Positions 25,666 through 40,025 of a stretch of DNA of 64,000 nucleotides are shown in pieces; position 1 is the stretch's first letter; each line of letters begins with the position of its first letter. Origin of the DNA: Lanius collurio (Eukaryota > Chordata > Aves > Passeriformes > Laniidae); the NCBI GenBank assembly GCA_020086605.1, contig JACBWW010000018.1, forward strand, positions 19,575,953 to 19,639,952, read 5' to 3'. The notes under the pieces were generated by a model, which ran no database searches, was not told the DNA's origin, and was given only the letters and a program-made list of their open reading frames with translations. The position numbers and the translations under genes are program-made.

Positions 25666-28600
25666 ATACTGCAAAAAAAACCCCTGAATATTTAAACCAG
25701 TTTTCTACCAAAGTAACATTATTTCAAGGTTTTTTACCTTAAAGTACAAACATGTTTGTAGGAAGGAAATAACTACTGTCCCTGCCTTTACCCCTCTGAC
25801 ACTGTGCAGATCCCAAAAGATAAAAAACCTACCACAAATTTTCAAAAATGCTGGTGTTAAAGATGATTCAATATCATGTGACACTTCCAAATGAAGTTAT
25901 AGGTTCTTCTGTCTTCCAAAGTTTTACAAACTACTCATTCAGGAACTATGTATTCCTGCAATTCTTCTCAACTTGCAAGCCTAGTTTGACTATAAAAGGC
26001 AGTTTTCAGGAACTTCAGGTGGATCCAGAACACTTCCTAAAGGACTGTGACCAAAAAAAACCCCTTGATTAAACACACACACTATGTTCCTCTGCATAAA
26101 TTATAAACATATTTTACCTTTTTATCTGTTTTACAATGCAAATAAGGAAATGAAATAAAGTGGAGTTCAGGGGGGATTCATCAAAAGTTTAGCTGGGGGT
26201 TTTTTGTATGTCACAGCTGTTTTCTCAGGGAGTTAAACTCAGTTTTCAAGACAACTTGCTTCCTCAAACATCCAAGCTGCCTACTAGCAACACAGACCAT
26301 GTCTACTGGCATGTAATTTTTTTTCTTTTTAATATTAATACTTTAAGCCCAGGCTTAAAGAGAAATGTGAAAGGCTCCACACAGTCTCTCTTCAGACAGA
26401 TTCAGTTTTGCTTTGGGGGATGTGTTATGAGCCTGCCTTGCAGGGACACGCCTGCAGTGCTGTCTTGGTTTCACTGACAAGGCAGGCACAGCAACCCATC
26501 CTCCACTCTGCCATAGCAGCAGAAACCTGCAAGATGAATACAAGGAAAAGGTATTTAGTGAAGATATGAAAATATTATGGGTGAGAGAGATCAATCTGCT
26601 AGAACAAACATCAGCATGCAGTGTGCAGGCAGTTCCTCTAACACAGAAGTTTACATGCCAGTCTTGGGCTTTTGGGTGTTTTTTGTTTAGTGAGAGTTGA
26701 AACTGTGCCGTACCCAGCCTGCACTACACAAACCTCAGTGGGTGGAAGTGCTGAGCCTTTAGGACATTTTTAGTTACATTAGCAGTGTTAAAATCTACAC
26801 AGACATCTCAGATCTCTTCATATGCCAAGTTACAAACAACAGAACTTAAAAAAATCAGGTAAACTGCCATGTTTATCCTTCTGTAAACACTGTCATCAGC
26901 AGTGCTGTACTAAAATTTTACCTGCTGGAAAGAATTAGGCTCAGTTACTTGAAACCTGAGTTGTGCAGCAGCAACTTCTTTGCATTTCAAGCCCTATACC
27001 TCTGCAAAATACTTAAAAAAATTTTACCCTGTGCATGTTAACACTTTACTGACATCTGTGCACTTCTAGAGGAAACAAGGAGTACTCATGGCAGCTGATC
27101 TACCAAAAGCAGGACAAACCATGTGAGAGAAGTGGTAATGCAGCCTGGCAGTGCAGCAGACCTGTGCAGATTCCCAGGTACAGACTCAACATCCCTCTGC
27201 CCCTAAGCCTGCCTACTACAGACCCAAACAATCCCAGGGAGGGAGCAGCTCTGAGCCTCAACTTCCTTTGATATCAGCACTGCTTTTTTCAAGTCACGTT
27301 TGCCCTCATGCCTGGCACCTCTCCCACACATTACCCTGGGGTTCACAGATGGGGAAAGAGCATGGCATGATTCTGTGCTGTTTAGGGGAATCAATAACAG
27401 TGTGCTGAAAACAACACTTTTTTCCTCTTTTTCCTTGTAAAGGTGAGTGGAAAGGTTCGACTTTTGTGACTGGCTGTTGCACTGTCTAATCTCAGTGTTC
27501 ATCTTTTGCATCAAGGGTCTCTCTTCCCCCACATGCTGATGAACAGAGTGACCTGCTGAGATCTTCTGGCATTAAACCAATTATAAACAACAGCTTCAGC
27601 CTCTACACCCATGTAAATAAGGAATGAATATCTGCATACATTAAGATCCCCTCTCAGAACCACAATATTAGCAATCTCAAATGTTAAAATAATCAGCCTT
27701 CCCCACCTTCTCCACCCTCCAAAATTAAAGAAATATTTTTTATTAATACAGACAAATTTCATGAATATGCTTTCTTCTGGTTCCCCCTATCCACCCAACT
27801 TCCTTAATGTTATCAGACTTTTTAAATTAAACATGAGAAATTGAGTCTATTTAAATGAAATCTGTGATTTCCTGGCACTAACAATTTCAGCACCTAGTGT
27901 TACCAGATGAAAGGCAGCAGTCGTGAGGCTCATGATAAATTAATGAACATTTTTAATAGTGGGATCTCAATTTACTTTGGAAAAATTTCCTGCAGAATCA
28001 GTCTACACAGCAGGTTTTTTTATATTCATCACCCTCCAAAAAAGTTAACTGATTCACAAAAGAAAAATATGAGGCAGAAGCATGAGAGAACAACCAGTTC
28101 TTTGAGCACCTTTCTGAAAACTACATTTCCATGATTAGGCAAAGAAATAGAAATCTGGTCATAAATATGTTCATTTTGCATTAAAGCTGTCAAACTTCAA
28201 CAATTCAAATTTCTTAAATATTCAGTAGTACCATATGTGTTTGGTTTTTGTTTTTTTTCCCTTTCTGAAATCCACCTTGGCACCAGGACATGTATTCACA
28301 CCACAGATCAAATGATATTTTGGGGTACCAGACACTCAATGGAACAGGCTGTATTTTAGGACAGTAGAGGGCTCTCTGAGAAAGGAGTATGGCAAGTCTG
28401 TGCTACAGCAGGTGAGCCAGAGCACAGTAATTCACAAGAAATACCTATTTTGCCTATTTCTGACCAAGGAAAATGTGAGGTCTTGCAAATATTAAATACT
28501 TTAATTCAACACCCTCCCCTATAATTTAATATTGTTTTATTTAGTTTTAGCACAGAAAATATTGATTAGTAAATAAAAGCAATCTTGAATAAAATATGGA

Positions 28601-29124
28601 TTTTCCCTCTTTTCAGGTATCCTGTGCACAGCAAACAGCATTTAGCTGTTTGTATTAGTGTGGCACACAGCACTAGGCATCCCCAAAATGACATATTAAG
28701 ATAATCCAGAATGATGGTGGCTCGGGCTCACTCTGGAATACAGATCTCAATTTCCATGATCACTACGTTTTCTACATGACTCATGATGAGGTTCTGAGGC
28801 ACTGAGAAACTAAGGTCAAAAAGTATCCTCTTAAGTGATTAATGTGCTTAAAATCTAATTTGTTGGCCAATTTAGTAATATACAGCACTTAGAGCAGTGA
28901 AAGTATATTCTGTATGGATTTCATTCACAGCTGGCAGTGATCGTTCATCCCACTATTTTCCGTTTCTTGCAGAAAAACAAACTCTTACTTATCTCTGTTT
29001 GCTTTTTGTGTACACATAGAAATTACTACTTTTCAGATTATATGTACAAATATATGGGTGTATATACTTTTTTTGTGTATCTAAATGAATTTATGTGGAT
29101 TTTCTAATAGCATGGTGTGATTTA

Positions 29125-29212
29125 TGGGGTTGTCCTGTGCAGGGCCAGGAGCTGGGCTTCTATGATCCTTGTAAGTCCCTTCCAACTCAGGATTTTATGT
29201 TATTCTATTAAA
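29125..29212 (+). mobile_element. CR1 LINE terminal fragment
   Basis: The last roughly 90 bp of a CR1 copy in plus orientation. It reads GCAGGGCCAGGAGCTGGGCT, then CTATGATCCTTGTAAGTCCC, then TTCCAACTCAGGATTTTATG with a TTATTCTATT tail. Only the extreme 3' end was inserted or survives. Confidence 0.8.
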
Positions 29213-31289
29213 AAAATGTTTTAAATTGCATGAATTTATAGTGAGCAATGCTTCCCCAAGCCCTGGGTTATAACTCCTTTATAGTATACAGACTTTCTAC
29301 TCCTGCCTTCTATCCACATCATGCTGCTGCTCACACAGTCAGAGCATGGCCCATTTTTGTCAGTTCCCATGCTCTTGTTACCGCAGGGGCAGAGAAGAGG
29401 GATGATTAACTCACTTCCAAGATAATGGCTTTATTGAGTTAGGCTTGGCACTGTGTACATGAACCTGTGCTCAGCCCAGTTCCTTTGGAAGTGAGGCAGA
29501 GCCACTGTCTGCAAGGAACACCCAGGGTCACTGCTAACACAGCAAGCCATGAAGTCAGCAGTGGAGCACACAACTGTAAGCAGCAATAATCTCGAGATGA
29601 TTTTCTAGTCATGTATTTCATATTCATGGGTGTCAAATTCTAGGGGTTTCTATGTGCAAAGATAGTGTTGAATTAACTCCTAGAAAGGCCACTGGATCAA
29701 AACCTTTGTATAAAAGAAGAAGAGTTAGTTAGATTGTCCCCCAGTGTGTGGTTATGAGCATGCAAAAGGATGTAACAGAATGGTCTTCTGCACTTCTTGA
29801 CCTCTGGGTGAGGAGGCCACACCATGGCAATACAAATCTTTACATCTTTACAAACACTCATGCTGGATTTCTTATAGAGAACTTTAAAAATTTGCTCTAG
29901 TGTTACTTCTTTTTTAGCTCCACCTTTAACGCCAGGTTGCTCTGGTTACTAGCTGTGGACTTTAGGGGGACAGATACTGAAAAATCTGCTTTATGATTTG
30001 CACACAGCATTCCCATAAACCCAGATACCACCACTGCAAAGGAAATGACCTCTTAGATTCTTTCCTTCTCTGACCCTCTTTAGGTATGAAACAGGAGAGG
30101 GAAGCAGTACTGGATCCTTTTCCAAAAAAGCAGTGTTAGCTGCCTGGAGATGGCTACAGACAGCCCCAAGGAATCAGATTTAGCTATTGTTCTGGTAAAA
30201 AGAGAAATATATAATGAAATAGGAAGCAAAATTTATCTCCATAGATGAGAGTGAAAGGTCTCTAATGACAATGATCATGTACAGACACTGAATCTTGGAC
30301 AGATGTTAAACCAAAAACCATACCTTAAACCAAAACTACATAGCTTGCTTTTCTTATTTGTGTGTCCAATACGGACATTGCAGGGTAAAACATGCAGCTA
30401 ACTATCAGTGCACACACTTAAGCATTAAAAAAATGTATTTTCAATGGAATTGAAATGGAATTTCAAAGTAAAGAAAGTAAAAGTCCTCTCAGAATAACAG
30501 ACAAGAGGCATCAGTGCAGATTCCTGTGGACTGTTATGAAAACACAAGCCAGGCTGTGATGAAGAGCCAGGACACCACGATCTTCCAGGCTACCACTGGC
30601 CTTCCCCGTGTTTGCTCCCAGTTAATGAATATCATTCCCTTTCCCTGCCTTTTGTATGTGTTTAGGGCGCCAATCAGGATGTTAGCACAACCAGCCCTCT
30701 TCACTCACAGGATAATCAAAGCTCAAGATGATGGGACTCAACAAGATAATTGATAATTTTGTTAGCAGTTGCCAGACAGTTGGCTGGGCCCTGCCGGTCT
30801 CGGAGCCTTCCAAGGCAGACAGTAATGACTTACAGATAAAAAAAGCAGCAGTCAAGTCTGCATTTAATCACCCAGGTTCACAAGCACTCCTCAGAAACAG
30901 ATCAGCCCAGAAAACAGTATGTTGCCTTACAGCCTTAATTAATCCAAATACCTCCTCACATGCTTCAAGACACATGCATGTACCAAGAGTCTTCCCAGGT
31001 TGGAAACAATCCCAGGATCACACATTCAAGGACACTGGAGTACTTCCCAAGTTTCCATTTGATCTGTAAAGCCACTTCTTCTGCTGAATCTACAGACTCT
31101 GTGGGAAACTTGTGGCATTGTTAAAAACTAGGTAATAGTCATCAGAGGAGTGCAATAATAAGGAAATCTGCAATAGGAAGCTTCAACCACAGCCTTCAGT
31201 TTAGACCTTGATACCATCTTTTTAATCACTCTCCTTTCACAGAAATGGATTTGATTTAATTGAACTCCAAAAAAAAAAGTCTCTAATCA

Positions 31290-31430
31290 TACTTCATCAG
31301 CATGCAATTATTATTCAAGGGAAACCATATGTACTATTAAGCACTCTTAATTAAAATAATGCATATAATCTGCTTCAGCACCGAACAGTCATTCTCCTTG
31401 ATGTTCATTATTATTTTTCTTCCATTATTG
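31290..31430. promoter_or_regulatory. Candidate conserved non-coding element
   Basis: Contains ATGCAATTATTATTCA, CTTAATTAAAATAATGCATA and further POU/homeodomain-like AT motifs in complex, non-repetitive sequence. Suggested by texture only. Confidence 0.25.
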
Positions 31431-34400
31431 TGACAATACATTTTTTTTCTACTTTTCCTCACCTATCTCCATTTCATTTATATGCTTTTTCAACATTAAA
31501 GATCCTGGTATCAGGACACTGAGATGCATTAATATACCACCATCCTTAAATTTTGCATTGCATGACCTTCAAAATGAGTCAGATCTGACTATGGAGATTG
31601 TGAGATGAGGATGAGGAAATGCTACTAGAGAAGCCTCAAACCATACTCTGTTTAGCCCAAATTTTATTTGCAATTATGTCTTCTAAGTGACAAAGAATAT
31701 ATGCTAGGCAGCAGCCAGCCCTCAGATAGAGTTTGGGGAGAACCAGGGACAATGAAAGAAATAAATTGAATTTAGGAGTTGAAACACCTGTAGAAAATCA
31801 TCCATGATGGGTTGAGGAAATAGTTCCTTGAGGAACTTGTCAAACTTGGACAGTCAATTCAGCATACTCAACAGAATAAGCATTATGGAAAGATTAATGA
31901 TATTACATATTAACGTCTCCCTATCCTCTCAAACTCAGAAAAGCTGAGATATTTAATGGTTATACAGAGAAAATATTGCTCTTTTCTCTCTTGCCACCTC
32001 TTGATGCAAAGGTACAACGAATTTTTCTGCTTAGGTCACTCTAATCAGTCAGGATTGGAGCACTGAGAGTTCATTAAACACGACAGACTGGCCCTGAGGG
32101 AGAGACACCAGTGAACCACAGTGCTGAGGATCCAAGGGAAGCTGAAAATACATCACACTGTAGTACAGAGCTCATAGGAAAGATCCATCAACATTAAAAG
32201 GCACATTCTACCTCAGGGGAGAATTCACTGGGGCTGCCCCCAGACACCAATATATGCTGCAACATTCACAAAGAGGCTCCATTTCCTTCTTAGGCAATTA
32301 CTTCAATTAGGGTTAGATTCTGCTCTTGCATTTACTTGCACAGTATTTACCGAGCCAGAAATGTATTTAAGCTTCTTACTAGTATCAGAATTCAAAGGAG
32401 GAATTTCTGTGAATTTTTTCACACTGTTTCTCATATCACAACATTCAATCTTCAACAGAACTAAAGTAAGAAGTAATCACCTGATTTACAATAATAATTT
32501 GATATTTAAATTGCAAAAGGAGATCTGTAATTAAACAGTATAACTTCACAAATAAAGGTGGGGTAAGGTTAGTTGTTTTATTTTAAAAAGAAACCATTAA
32601 TTAAAGATGAATGTGCTTGGGGCTGAGCAACCTCCCCTCAGGCTTGGGGGAAATGCCAAGTCTGACAAACTCTTTAAGTCTTAGGAATCCCAGATCAGTT
32701 TGATGAACCTACTGAAGTATTTTATAATTAGCTGGCATTTTACCTGAAAAAGAAACTCCCTCATCTTTCCAACTTGTCCCTGAAAAACAGCGAATAAAGA
32801 CCTAATAAATAATCTTTCCCATTACAGAATATTTATATAAAACAGAGAAAGAAAACTCAGATCACAGAATGGCCCTTGAAATTCATAAGGAACCCTAGCC
32901 GTAAAGCTCACAGTATCTGAAGGTAAAATTGAGATTTATTAGCACATCTGGGTCTGTAATCATACACCTGTTACTAAAATCATTAAATTATGATGGCCAT
33001 TTCATTCCACTGTATCTTTATGTAGTTTCCATATTAAAAGGACAAAGGCAGCACGATCTGATGGAAACAGCAAATATTACCCAGAGAAGCACATTTTAAA
33101 AGAATATAATCTTGCAATACTGCAGGAGATGTTACTACTTGCTATTCCAAATATAAGGACAACACGGGTGAAGATCTCATCACTGCAGTGAAAGGTAAGA
33201 TGAAAGCAAAGTAGCTGAAGAGTCTGGAGAGTGGAAGGGGTGGAGTCTGAAAAAGGTGAAGTATTTAGAAAAAAAAACCAATTTGGAATTAGCTGCACAG
33301 CATCAACAGGAGCCTGGGCAATGTCTGAAAGAGGAGAAGGCAAGATTAAAAGGACAGCTGAGGAACATCATTTTGACACAACACTAAAGATGAATTACAG
33401 GAGGAGAAAAGACTTGCAAGGCAACTATGTCAAGACAAGAGCCAATTACAATGTAGAGAAATGTTTTGATCACAAAGGCAGGGAGAAAAGGATGGAATTA
33501 AAAAAATCCTATAGAATGAAAATATATCAGAATCCTAAAACATGCTTCAGCCTACTGTAATCAGAGTGCACTCAGCATAACTGCCCCATATTATGTAAAA
33601 TTCCAAATAAATTGTCCCCTAAACTGAAAAAGGGCTGCAGAATATGGCCCTGACCCCTCTGAACACATAAATCAGTGGCAGTGCTGAGTGCACCCGAAGT
33701 GACCCAGGCAGGCAGGGGTGTGAGCGCTTCCATTCCTGGTCACAGGAGCACCCATCTCACAGCTCTGCCAGATGTAAAACTGAAGACAGATGCAATTACA
33801 GATAAAATTAATTTTCACACTTAAAAATACATTAAGACTTTCTAGACTCTGAGAATTCCCCCTCCCCCAGCCAGTAGAAAGGAAATGGATATGGGCATTC
33901 GATGCACTCTGAATAGCTTTCAATTAAATGGAAATCATCCTCAAAAGAATTCTGATATCAGAGTGAAATTTCTAGAAGTTACTGTACAATGTCTAAATAA
34001 AAAAAAAAAAAACAAAACACATTTTAGTTTTTCACTTGTATTTTTCAGAAAAACTAAAAAGCCCTCCAGAAACTGTTCTTTTGGGTATAGGATAATGCTG
34101 TAACTGCTTCTGAACCCTAAAGAACAATATTTTTATCCAAGCCTCATCCCATAATAACTATATGGGGAATTTCTGGAGTGAGGCATTGATCAGAATGTGT
34201 ATTTGACATTGGGTTTAAAGAAAAAAAGTAGTTTTCACTTGCAGACAAACTTTCGAAAATGATAGATTGTAGAATTCACTCATTAGGCAAAATGAGTAGG
34301 TAACAAGTAACAAACTCCAAATTTCTTAACCATTTCAACTCCATTTCACTTTATCAACACTGACCTCTCCAGATATTTGAAACAGGAAAGCTGAAATGGC

Positions 34401-34779
34401 ACTAAATCTTGCAGTTTTTAAACTGCCAGTTGGGTCCTGCTGAGGGTCACAGTCAGCAGGGCTGTCCCAAGGGAGTCTGGAGGCATCACTGTGTCTGTCC
34501 CTTCTGAAATGTTTCTGTTTCCCATTCTGAGAACAGCAGACACTACACACAATATTAAATTAGAGCACTATATTATGCTGATTTGTTAATATTTATTTTA
34601 CCCCTAGTCTCCCAGCAATTCTCTGCACAAAACCCCCGTGTCTCTGAGACAGAGGTTAAACTTGACTGAAGACAGAGAGTTAATTGCCTTTTCTGCTTAC
34701 TCTGCTTAAATAACAACTGACATTTGCAAAAGAAGGGATGAAGGGGGGCACCAGCACCATCTAAGCTGAAGGGTTTATT

Positions 34780-35030
34780 TGTGCAGAATATTACATTAAA
34801 AGAGCCCAGTAGCTATTAGTGATTATTAATCTTCATTTACAATAATAGCCATATTTAACAAAAAAAAAAAAAAAAAATAGGCTACGCTGCAAGCCATGAA
34901 AAAGCCTTTCTAATTGCCAGCCCTGCTAGCCTAAAAAAGCCTTCACCCTATTCATTCAGCTATCATTCTGCAGCTTATAATTAAAGTGCTAATGTGTATC
35001 AGAATGCTTTGATCTCAAAATAAAGGATTC
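34780..35030. promoter_or_regulatory. Candidate conserved non-coding element
   Basis: A transposon-free, complex AT-rich stretch with dense homeodomain-core motifs (ATTAGTGATTATTAAT near 34815-34830, TAATTG at 34911, TAATTA at 34978) and a perfect TCF/LEF-like CTTTGATC at 35007-35014. It is split by the A18 run. The call rests on texture and motif density only; no conservation data are available here. Confidence 0.3.
34860..34877. repeat. A18 homopolymer
   Basis: An uninterrupted run of 18 A lying inside an otherwise complex AT-rich stretch (34780-35030) proposed as a possible conserved element. Confidence 0.95.
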
Positions 35031-37261
35031 TTTTACCAAAGAAATTAAGAACACAGTAGTTACAGGAAATTCAAGTTTCCAAGTAAAAATTAAAAGAAAC
35101 AACTAAAAGTGATGTAATTAAGGAAAAACTATTTCTATTGAACAAGAGAAGGAAAAAACTTTGTGAGAAGTCATTCTGGATTGTGGAATAGTTCATCAAA
35201 TAAAGCAGCACAAGACTTTTCTCTTTGTAGTTAAATACAACCTAGGAAGAAAGGAAGTAAGTATATTGTACCAGCACGAATGGACTAAATGACCTCAAAG
35301 TTCTTTAGTTTAATGTAATGAGCAGAGATAATTCATAAATCCTGAAATCTAACTTCAATTAGCATGAGTTATCATAATGGTTCACAGTATCTCATCCATG
35401 GTATTTTATTTTTATTCTGAATTCATACTTGAGAAGAAAGAAAGTCAGCAGCCTGTCACAAAGTCTGTCTAGACTAATGCAAATAAAAAAACCTATGTGC
35501 AGCCATCTGCACTACGTACAGGCATTATTTTAAACACTGAAGGTCAGCAGAACTCTGAACACAGTCTTGTCTCTTGTGTCTTACTGCTCATTGTGACTGA
35601 AAAAAAAAACAAACCAAAAAGTCTACAATTAATTTTGGGGTTTAGTCCATTAAGAAGAATCCTCCTCTATTGCTGGAGATGTTAACTGGAGTTTGTGTTT
35701 CCTCACCTCATGTTGGATGGCAGGTACTAAATAAAGCTGGTAACTGAAAGGGAAAGAGTCAGCAAGATCCCACAGTGCCACCAGTGCCACCAGTCCCTCT
35801 GGAAATGGATCCTGAGCTTTGAAATAACCTTTCAAAAGCACCTTTTGTCTCAAAGACGTGAGTGGACACCAGCCAACCTTGGCTCTTATCTCAGCCCTGA
35901 TACTGTCATCCCTTCCCTCACTATCTACTTCTCAGGAAAAGTGATCTGATTTAACTCACAAGGGTTAAAAAAAATTAAAAAAGCCACCAAAGCCTAATTA
36001 CATCCTACTGCTATCAATCTGCTCTCAGTTTCCATGAGCTTTGGATGAGGCAGCTCAATGTATTTTCTAAACATATTACTGTGGCTGTTTAGCAGTGTAA
36101 AGGATGTGTTTTGCATTTTTCTCTTCATTACTTTCTTTGAATTAAAACCACTAAGTCTAGCAAGAAAAAGCAACACCCCTCAGTGGACTAAACCAACCAA
36201 ACTGAAAGTGAGAAAGAGCTTCTTTCTTAACATTAAAAATCTTCCTATTAAAACCACATGACTCAAGATCATCTCAAGTCTTACAAATACTGACTCTAAA
36301 ATCCAGATTTCTAGTTTTGATGCCTTTTGAGACACTTTGAAAACTAGGATTATTGGAACAGGCAGTAAATTTAAAGTTATTAGTTGCTCATTCTCAAAGT
36401 CACACTTCAGTATTTTTTTTACCTACCTAGTCATACAAGAATGGAAGCTTGAAAGTCCACTACAGCTATGGAAAGTATGGTAAAAGTAGTCCAAAAAACA
36501 GAGTTATGGATCACAGGAGACTGCAGGATTTTACAACAGTATATGTATCCCAAATGCTTTGTTCTATTTCAGAAAATACAGGAAAATCATATACATTGTA
36601 TAACTTTGCTAATGAGTTGCTTAGCTTAAGTTCAAGTAGTTCTGAAATGCCCATGCAAAGAGTGAGGAGAATGAATGGTCATTATATATTTTTTCTTCTT
36701 CTAGTTAAGAAGGATTTCAATGAATTAACAAGGACTCAAAGTGAGGTTAGAAAAAAGATTTCCTTGTGTAAGTACCAAACATTGGCTAGTTTCTCTACAA
36801 AAAGTTGATATTCCTTCACATCTTCAAATAAAACTCAAAAGTTGCTAGAAATAGAAAGCTTAATAACAAGGATATGTTTTCTAGAGTTTCTGTGAAAATT
36901 TAGGGAACTGTCCAAGCTGAGAATAGAAATTTTAAAAAAAGTACTGTCTTCAACTCTTACAACCTTTGGAAATTCACTGTTTTCTCTGCCTCCTGGTGAA
37001 AATGACAAGTGTCAACCTGTAAATCAAATGACTGTATTTCTGTTTACTTTCCAGATTTTCATGACTGCTTCCATATTTCTCCTGTGAGTGACACACAACA
37101 CCTGTGTTCTGATGGAGAAGCAGCTGAGCTCTAAGGCTGAGTTCTCCTCAGGCTAATACCCTGCCAGCAGCCTCCAACAGAAATGCATGGAGTGCCTGAG
37201 AAAGACAGTGGACAAACATATCCCAAACAAACAACAAAAAAAAGAAGAAAAAAAAGTAAGC

Positions 37262-37328
37262 TTACACCTTAAACTGTTTTACAGAGAAATTAAATTTACA
37301 CCTTAAGATGTTCACAGGGAAATTAAAT
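37262..37328. repeat. Imperfect tandem duplication, 34 and 33 bp
   Basis: Two adjacent units both start TTACACCTTAA and end GAAATTAAAT (37262-37295 and 37296-37328). They differ by several substitutions and one missing base in the middle. This is an old local duplication next to an A-rich stretch. Confidence 0.85.
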
Positions 37329-39784
37329 TAAAACAATCTTTCACAGAAGGGCTGTTCTGGAGGAGGGTTCTCTACATGTTACGTCCCTTTGAAGCTGCTG
37401 TTTCAAAATTAAGGTGAGACAATCTGAGGGTCTGGAACAAAACTTGCAATGTACTGAAGAGAAACGTGATTATTCAAGGTATTATAAATTTCAATCATCT
37501 GTTTGAAAGCAATTTACACACCTTTAACTGATTACACTTGACAATATGAAAGTAGGAAGAAATAAAAGGAATAAGAATATGGAAAATGCTCATTAGCAGC
37601 TTCCTGAGAGTTCTGCTTACAAGACACCCTTAGGCACAACCAAGGAGCCCAACTCCTGGAGTGTCAGTGGAGATGTTTTGAATGTGCCAGAGCATTTATA
37701 GCCAGTATGAGATGCTGTAGCAAATAAAAAACCCAGGCAGTACAACCAGGTTGGAATATCTGACGTGCTGTGTAGATTCCTTAAACGTGAATTTGGACAT
37801 TCAGGCTCCAGCAAAATGTACAGAGATTTCAGTCCAATTCAGGTGTAACAGTGAAGTGCCTTCCCTGGTATGTGAAGGATGTGTCCAGCAATGGTCCCTG
37901 CCAAGGTTTGCAGACTGATGCTGCATGGCAGTCAGGACTGTGACAGTGCTAATTGGGCCAATTATGTCCTTTCCCTATAAAAGCTCTAAAGCTTTAAGGT
38001 GTTTCACTAAAATCCCCTTTTTTTAAATACAGTAAAAGGCATGAGGATATAAACAGTTTAAATGAGGTAGTAGAAAGTCATGACAAGGGTGTATTTTAAG
38101 GCAAAGAGGTAGTTTTTGTTGTTCCTACAATATTCCCAAAAGACCAGCTCTACTCCTATGATCTCCATCAGTGAAGCAATTCAAGCTGAAATGTACAAAA
38201 ATTGAAGGCTTTTAATTTAATGAAACATATTTCAGCAGCATATGTCACAGCATTTCTGAGTGATACACTAAGCAGGTATTCATTCTCCACTGATTCGATG
38301 CAAGTTTTTTATTCCATATATGCTCATAATTACCTTGAATTTAGATATATCTTAATAGTAACTGAGGCAAAGAAAGCACAAGCAGTAAACAGAATCATCC
38401 TGCCTCCCACAGTGACACAGTCAGAATGACAGAATATGAAGAAAGAAATTACAGGCCTTTAAAAAATACTTCTTGATGGCAACTAAAAAAGCAAAAAACT
38501 AAAACCTACCCAGCTACAAGCCCACTAGATTTATTTAATAGTTTCTTACTGTGTAGCAAAATTATCCCTAACCCAGAACTAGGCCACTGGATAAAATATC
38601 CCTACAGAAGAAAGACAATTGAGATCCCAGTTTAGTGAAAGAATACAAAATTCTTGTTATCATTTCTGCTTCTCTTTCTCCCTTCCAAATGCTAGAACAG
38701 AATAAAAGCACACAGCTGAACTATAAGTAGGGGGGAAAAAAATAAAAAATTGAACATACAGATCAAAGCCACGTTTCCTTTTTTTGTGTTCCTAACCAAG
38801 ACTCTCACTTCCTTGCTTTGGTTTCTGATCCAATTTTGAATATATTGGGCATCAACTTCATGCACTGTAATATTTTCTAAAGGCTTGCTATTTTAAAAAC
38901 TTTTAATGAATTTGCAAGTATTGGGTTCTGTTCTTAAAAGTCCAGGAAAACCTACCAGCAATTTACTGTGCATAGAAATGGGAGATGAAAAGTACATAAT
39001 TTACAACAGATCACCTGTTTCTGGACAGGCTGAATGCACAGGATATTAAATGGGACACAGATTTATATCTCTTTATTTTGGAACTAGAGCTTAGTTTTTA
39101 AAAATGTGCCCATGTAGCCACTGTCTTCTGTTGCATAATTGCAACACAACTGTCCAAAGCTGGTCAGAATTTGGGTGCTCCTGCCAGTGTAAGAAGCTGC
39201 TTCCTTAGGCAAGCAAGAAGATAATTTCTCTTGTCAGGACATGAGTGCTGAGTAAGAGCAAAGTCAAGGCCTTCCAACTCACAGGACACATCCCTGCCAG
39301 CGGGACATTTATGGGGGATGAAGCACCTTTAACAAGTCCTTCACTCTCCTGCACTGTGGCCTGGAAAAATGGATGCAAAGCCCAGCAGAAGGCACCAAGA
39401 GGAGAAAAATTACATGTTCCAAAGTTTTGCTTTAAGAAAAAAACCAGGCTCAATTTCTTTTGTGCCACCTAGGCAATGAGAGACTGATGATTTAATAACT
39501 CTAATGGTATGATGAGACAAAAGCACTTGCTCTGGATTCTGACATTGGCCCTACCCAAATATTCTAAGATTTATTTTTGTTTGCTTCTGTTTTACTAAGA
39601 AAAACAAATGGCTCTAGAGTATCCTGGTCCTTCTCCAGCAAATACGGATTAATTTAAAAATGTGCCAGAGAGCAAGAAACAAGATTTGAAATGGAATTAT
39701 CCCATTAAAAATTAATTTCATCTGCTAACTGGATACTGTAATTTGGAAAGAATTGAGGCCTCTAAGGTAGACTGTAATTAAATG

Positions 39785-40025
39785 CATTATAGAGTTCATC
39801 TCTAACACCCCCTGCCTGGCAGGGACACCTTCCAGTACCCCAGGCTGCTCCAAGCCCCTCCATTCTGCCCTTGGACACTTCTAGGGATGGGGCAGCCTCA
39901 GCCTCTGTGGGCACCCTGTGCCAGGGCCTCCCCACCCTCACTGCCAACAATTTCTTCCTCATACCCAATCCCAAGCCAATGCCTTTCAGCTGCCACACTC
40001 TTGCTCTCTTTGCTACTGGGACTGT
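39785..40025 (-). mobile_element. CR1 LINE 3' fragment, minus orientation
   Basis: The reverse complement of a CR1 3' region. The given strand shows CTGCCTGGCAGGGACACCTTCC, the CAGGCTGCTCCAAGCCCC block, GGGGCAGCCTCAGCCTCTGTGG, CCAGGGCCTCCCCACCCTCAC, and AATTTCTTCCTCATACCCAAT, all typical of the complement of CR1. The terminal tail is eroded on the left. The right boundary is approximate because homology fades past about 39980. The short frames crossing it on both strands are not genes. Confidence 0.8.

Noticed and set aside
33231..33560. 109-codon lysine-rich plus-strand frame
   Set aside because: A-rich composition explains the lysine content; no homology recognised.
36449..36808. 119-codon plus-strand frame
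   Set aside because: No recognisable family and a low-complexity serine run; length is within what AT-rich intron sequence of this size can give by chance.
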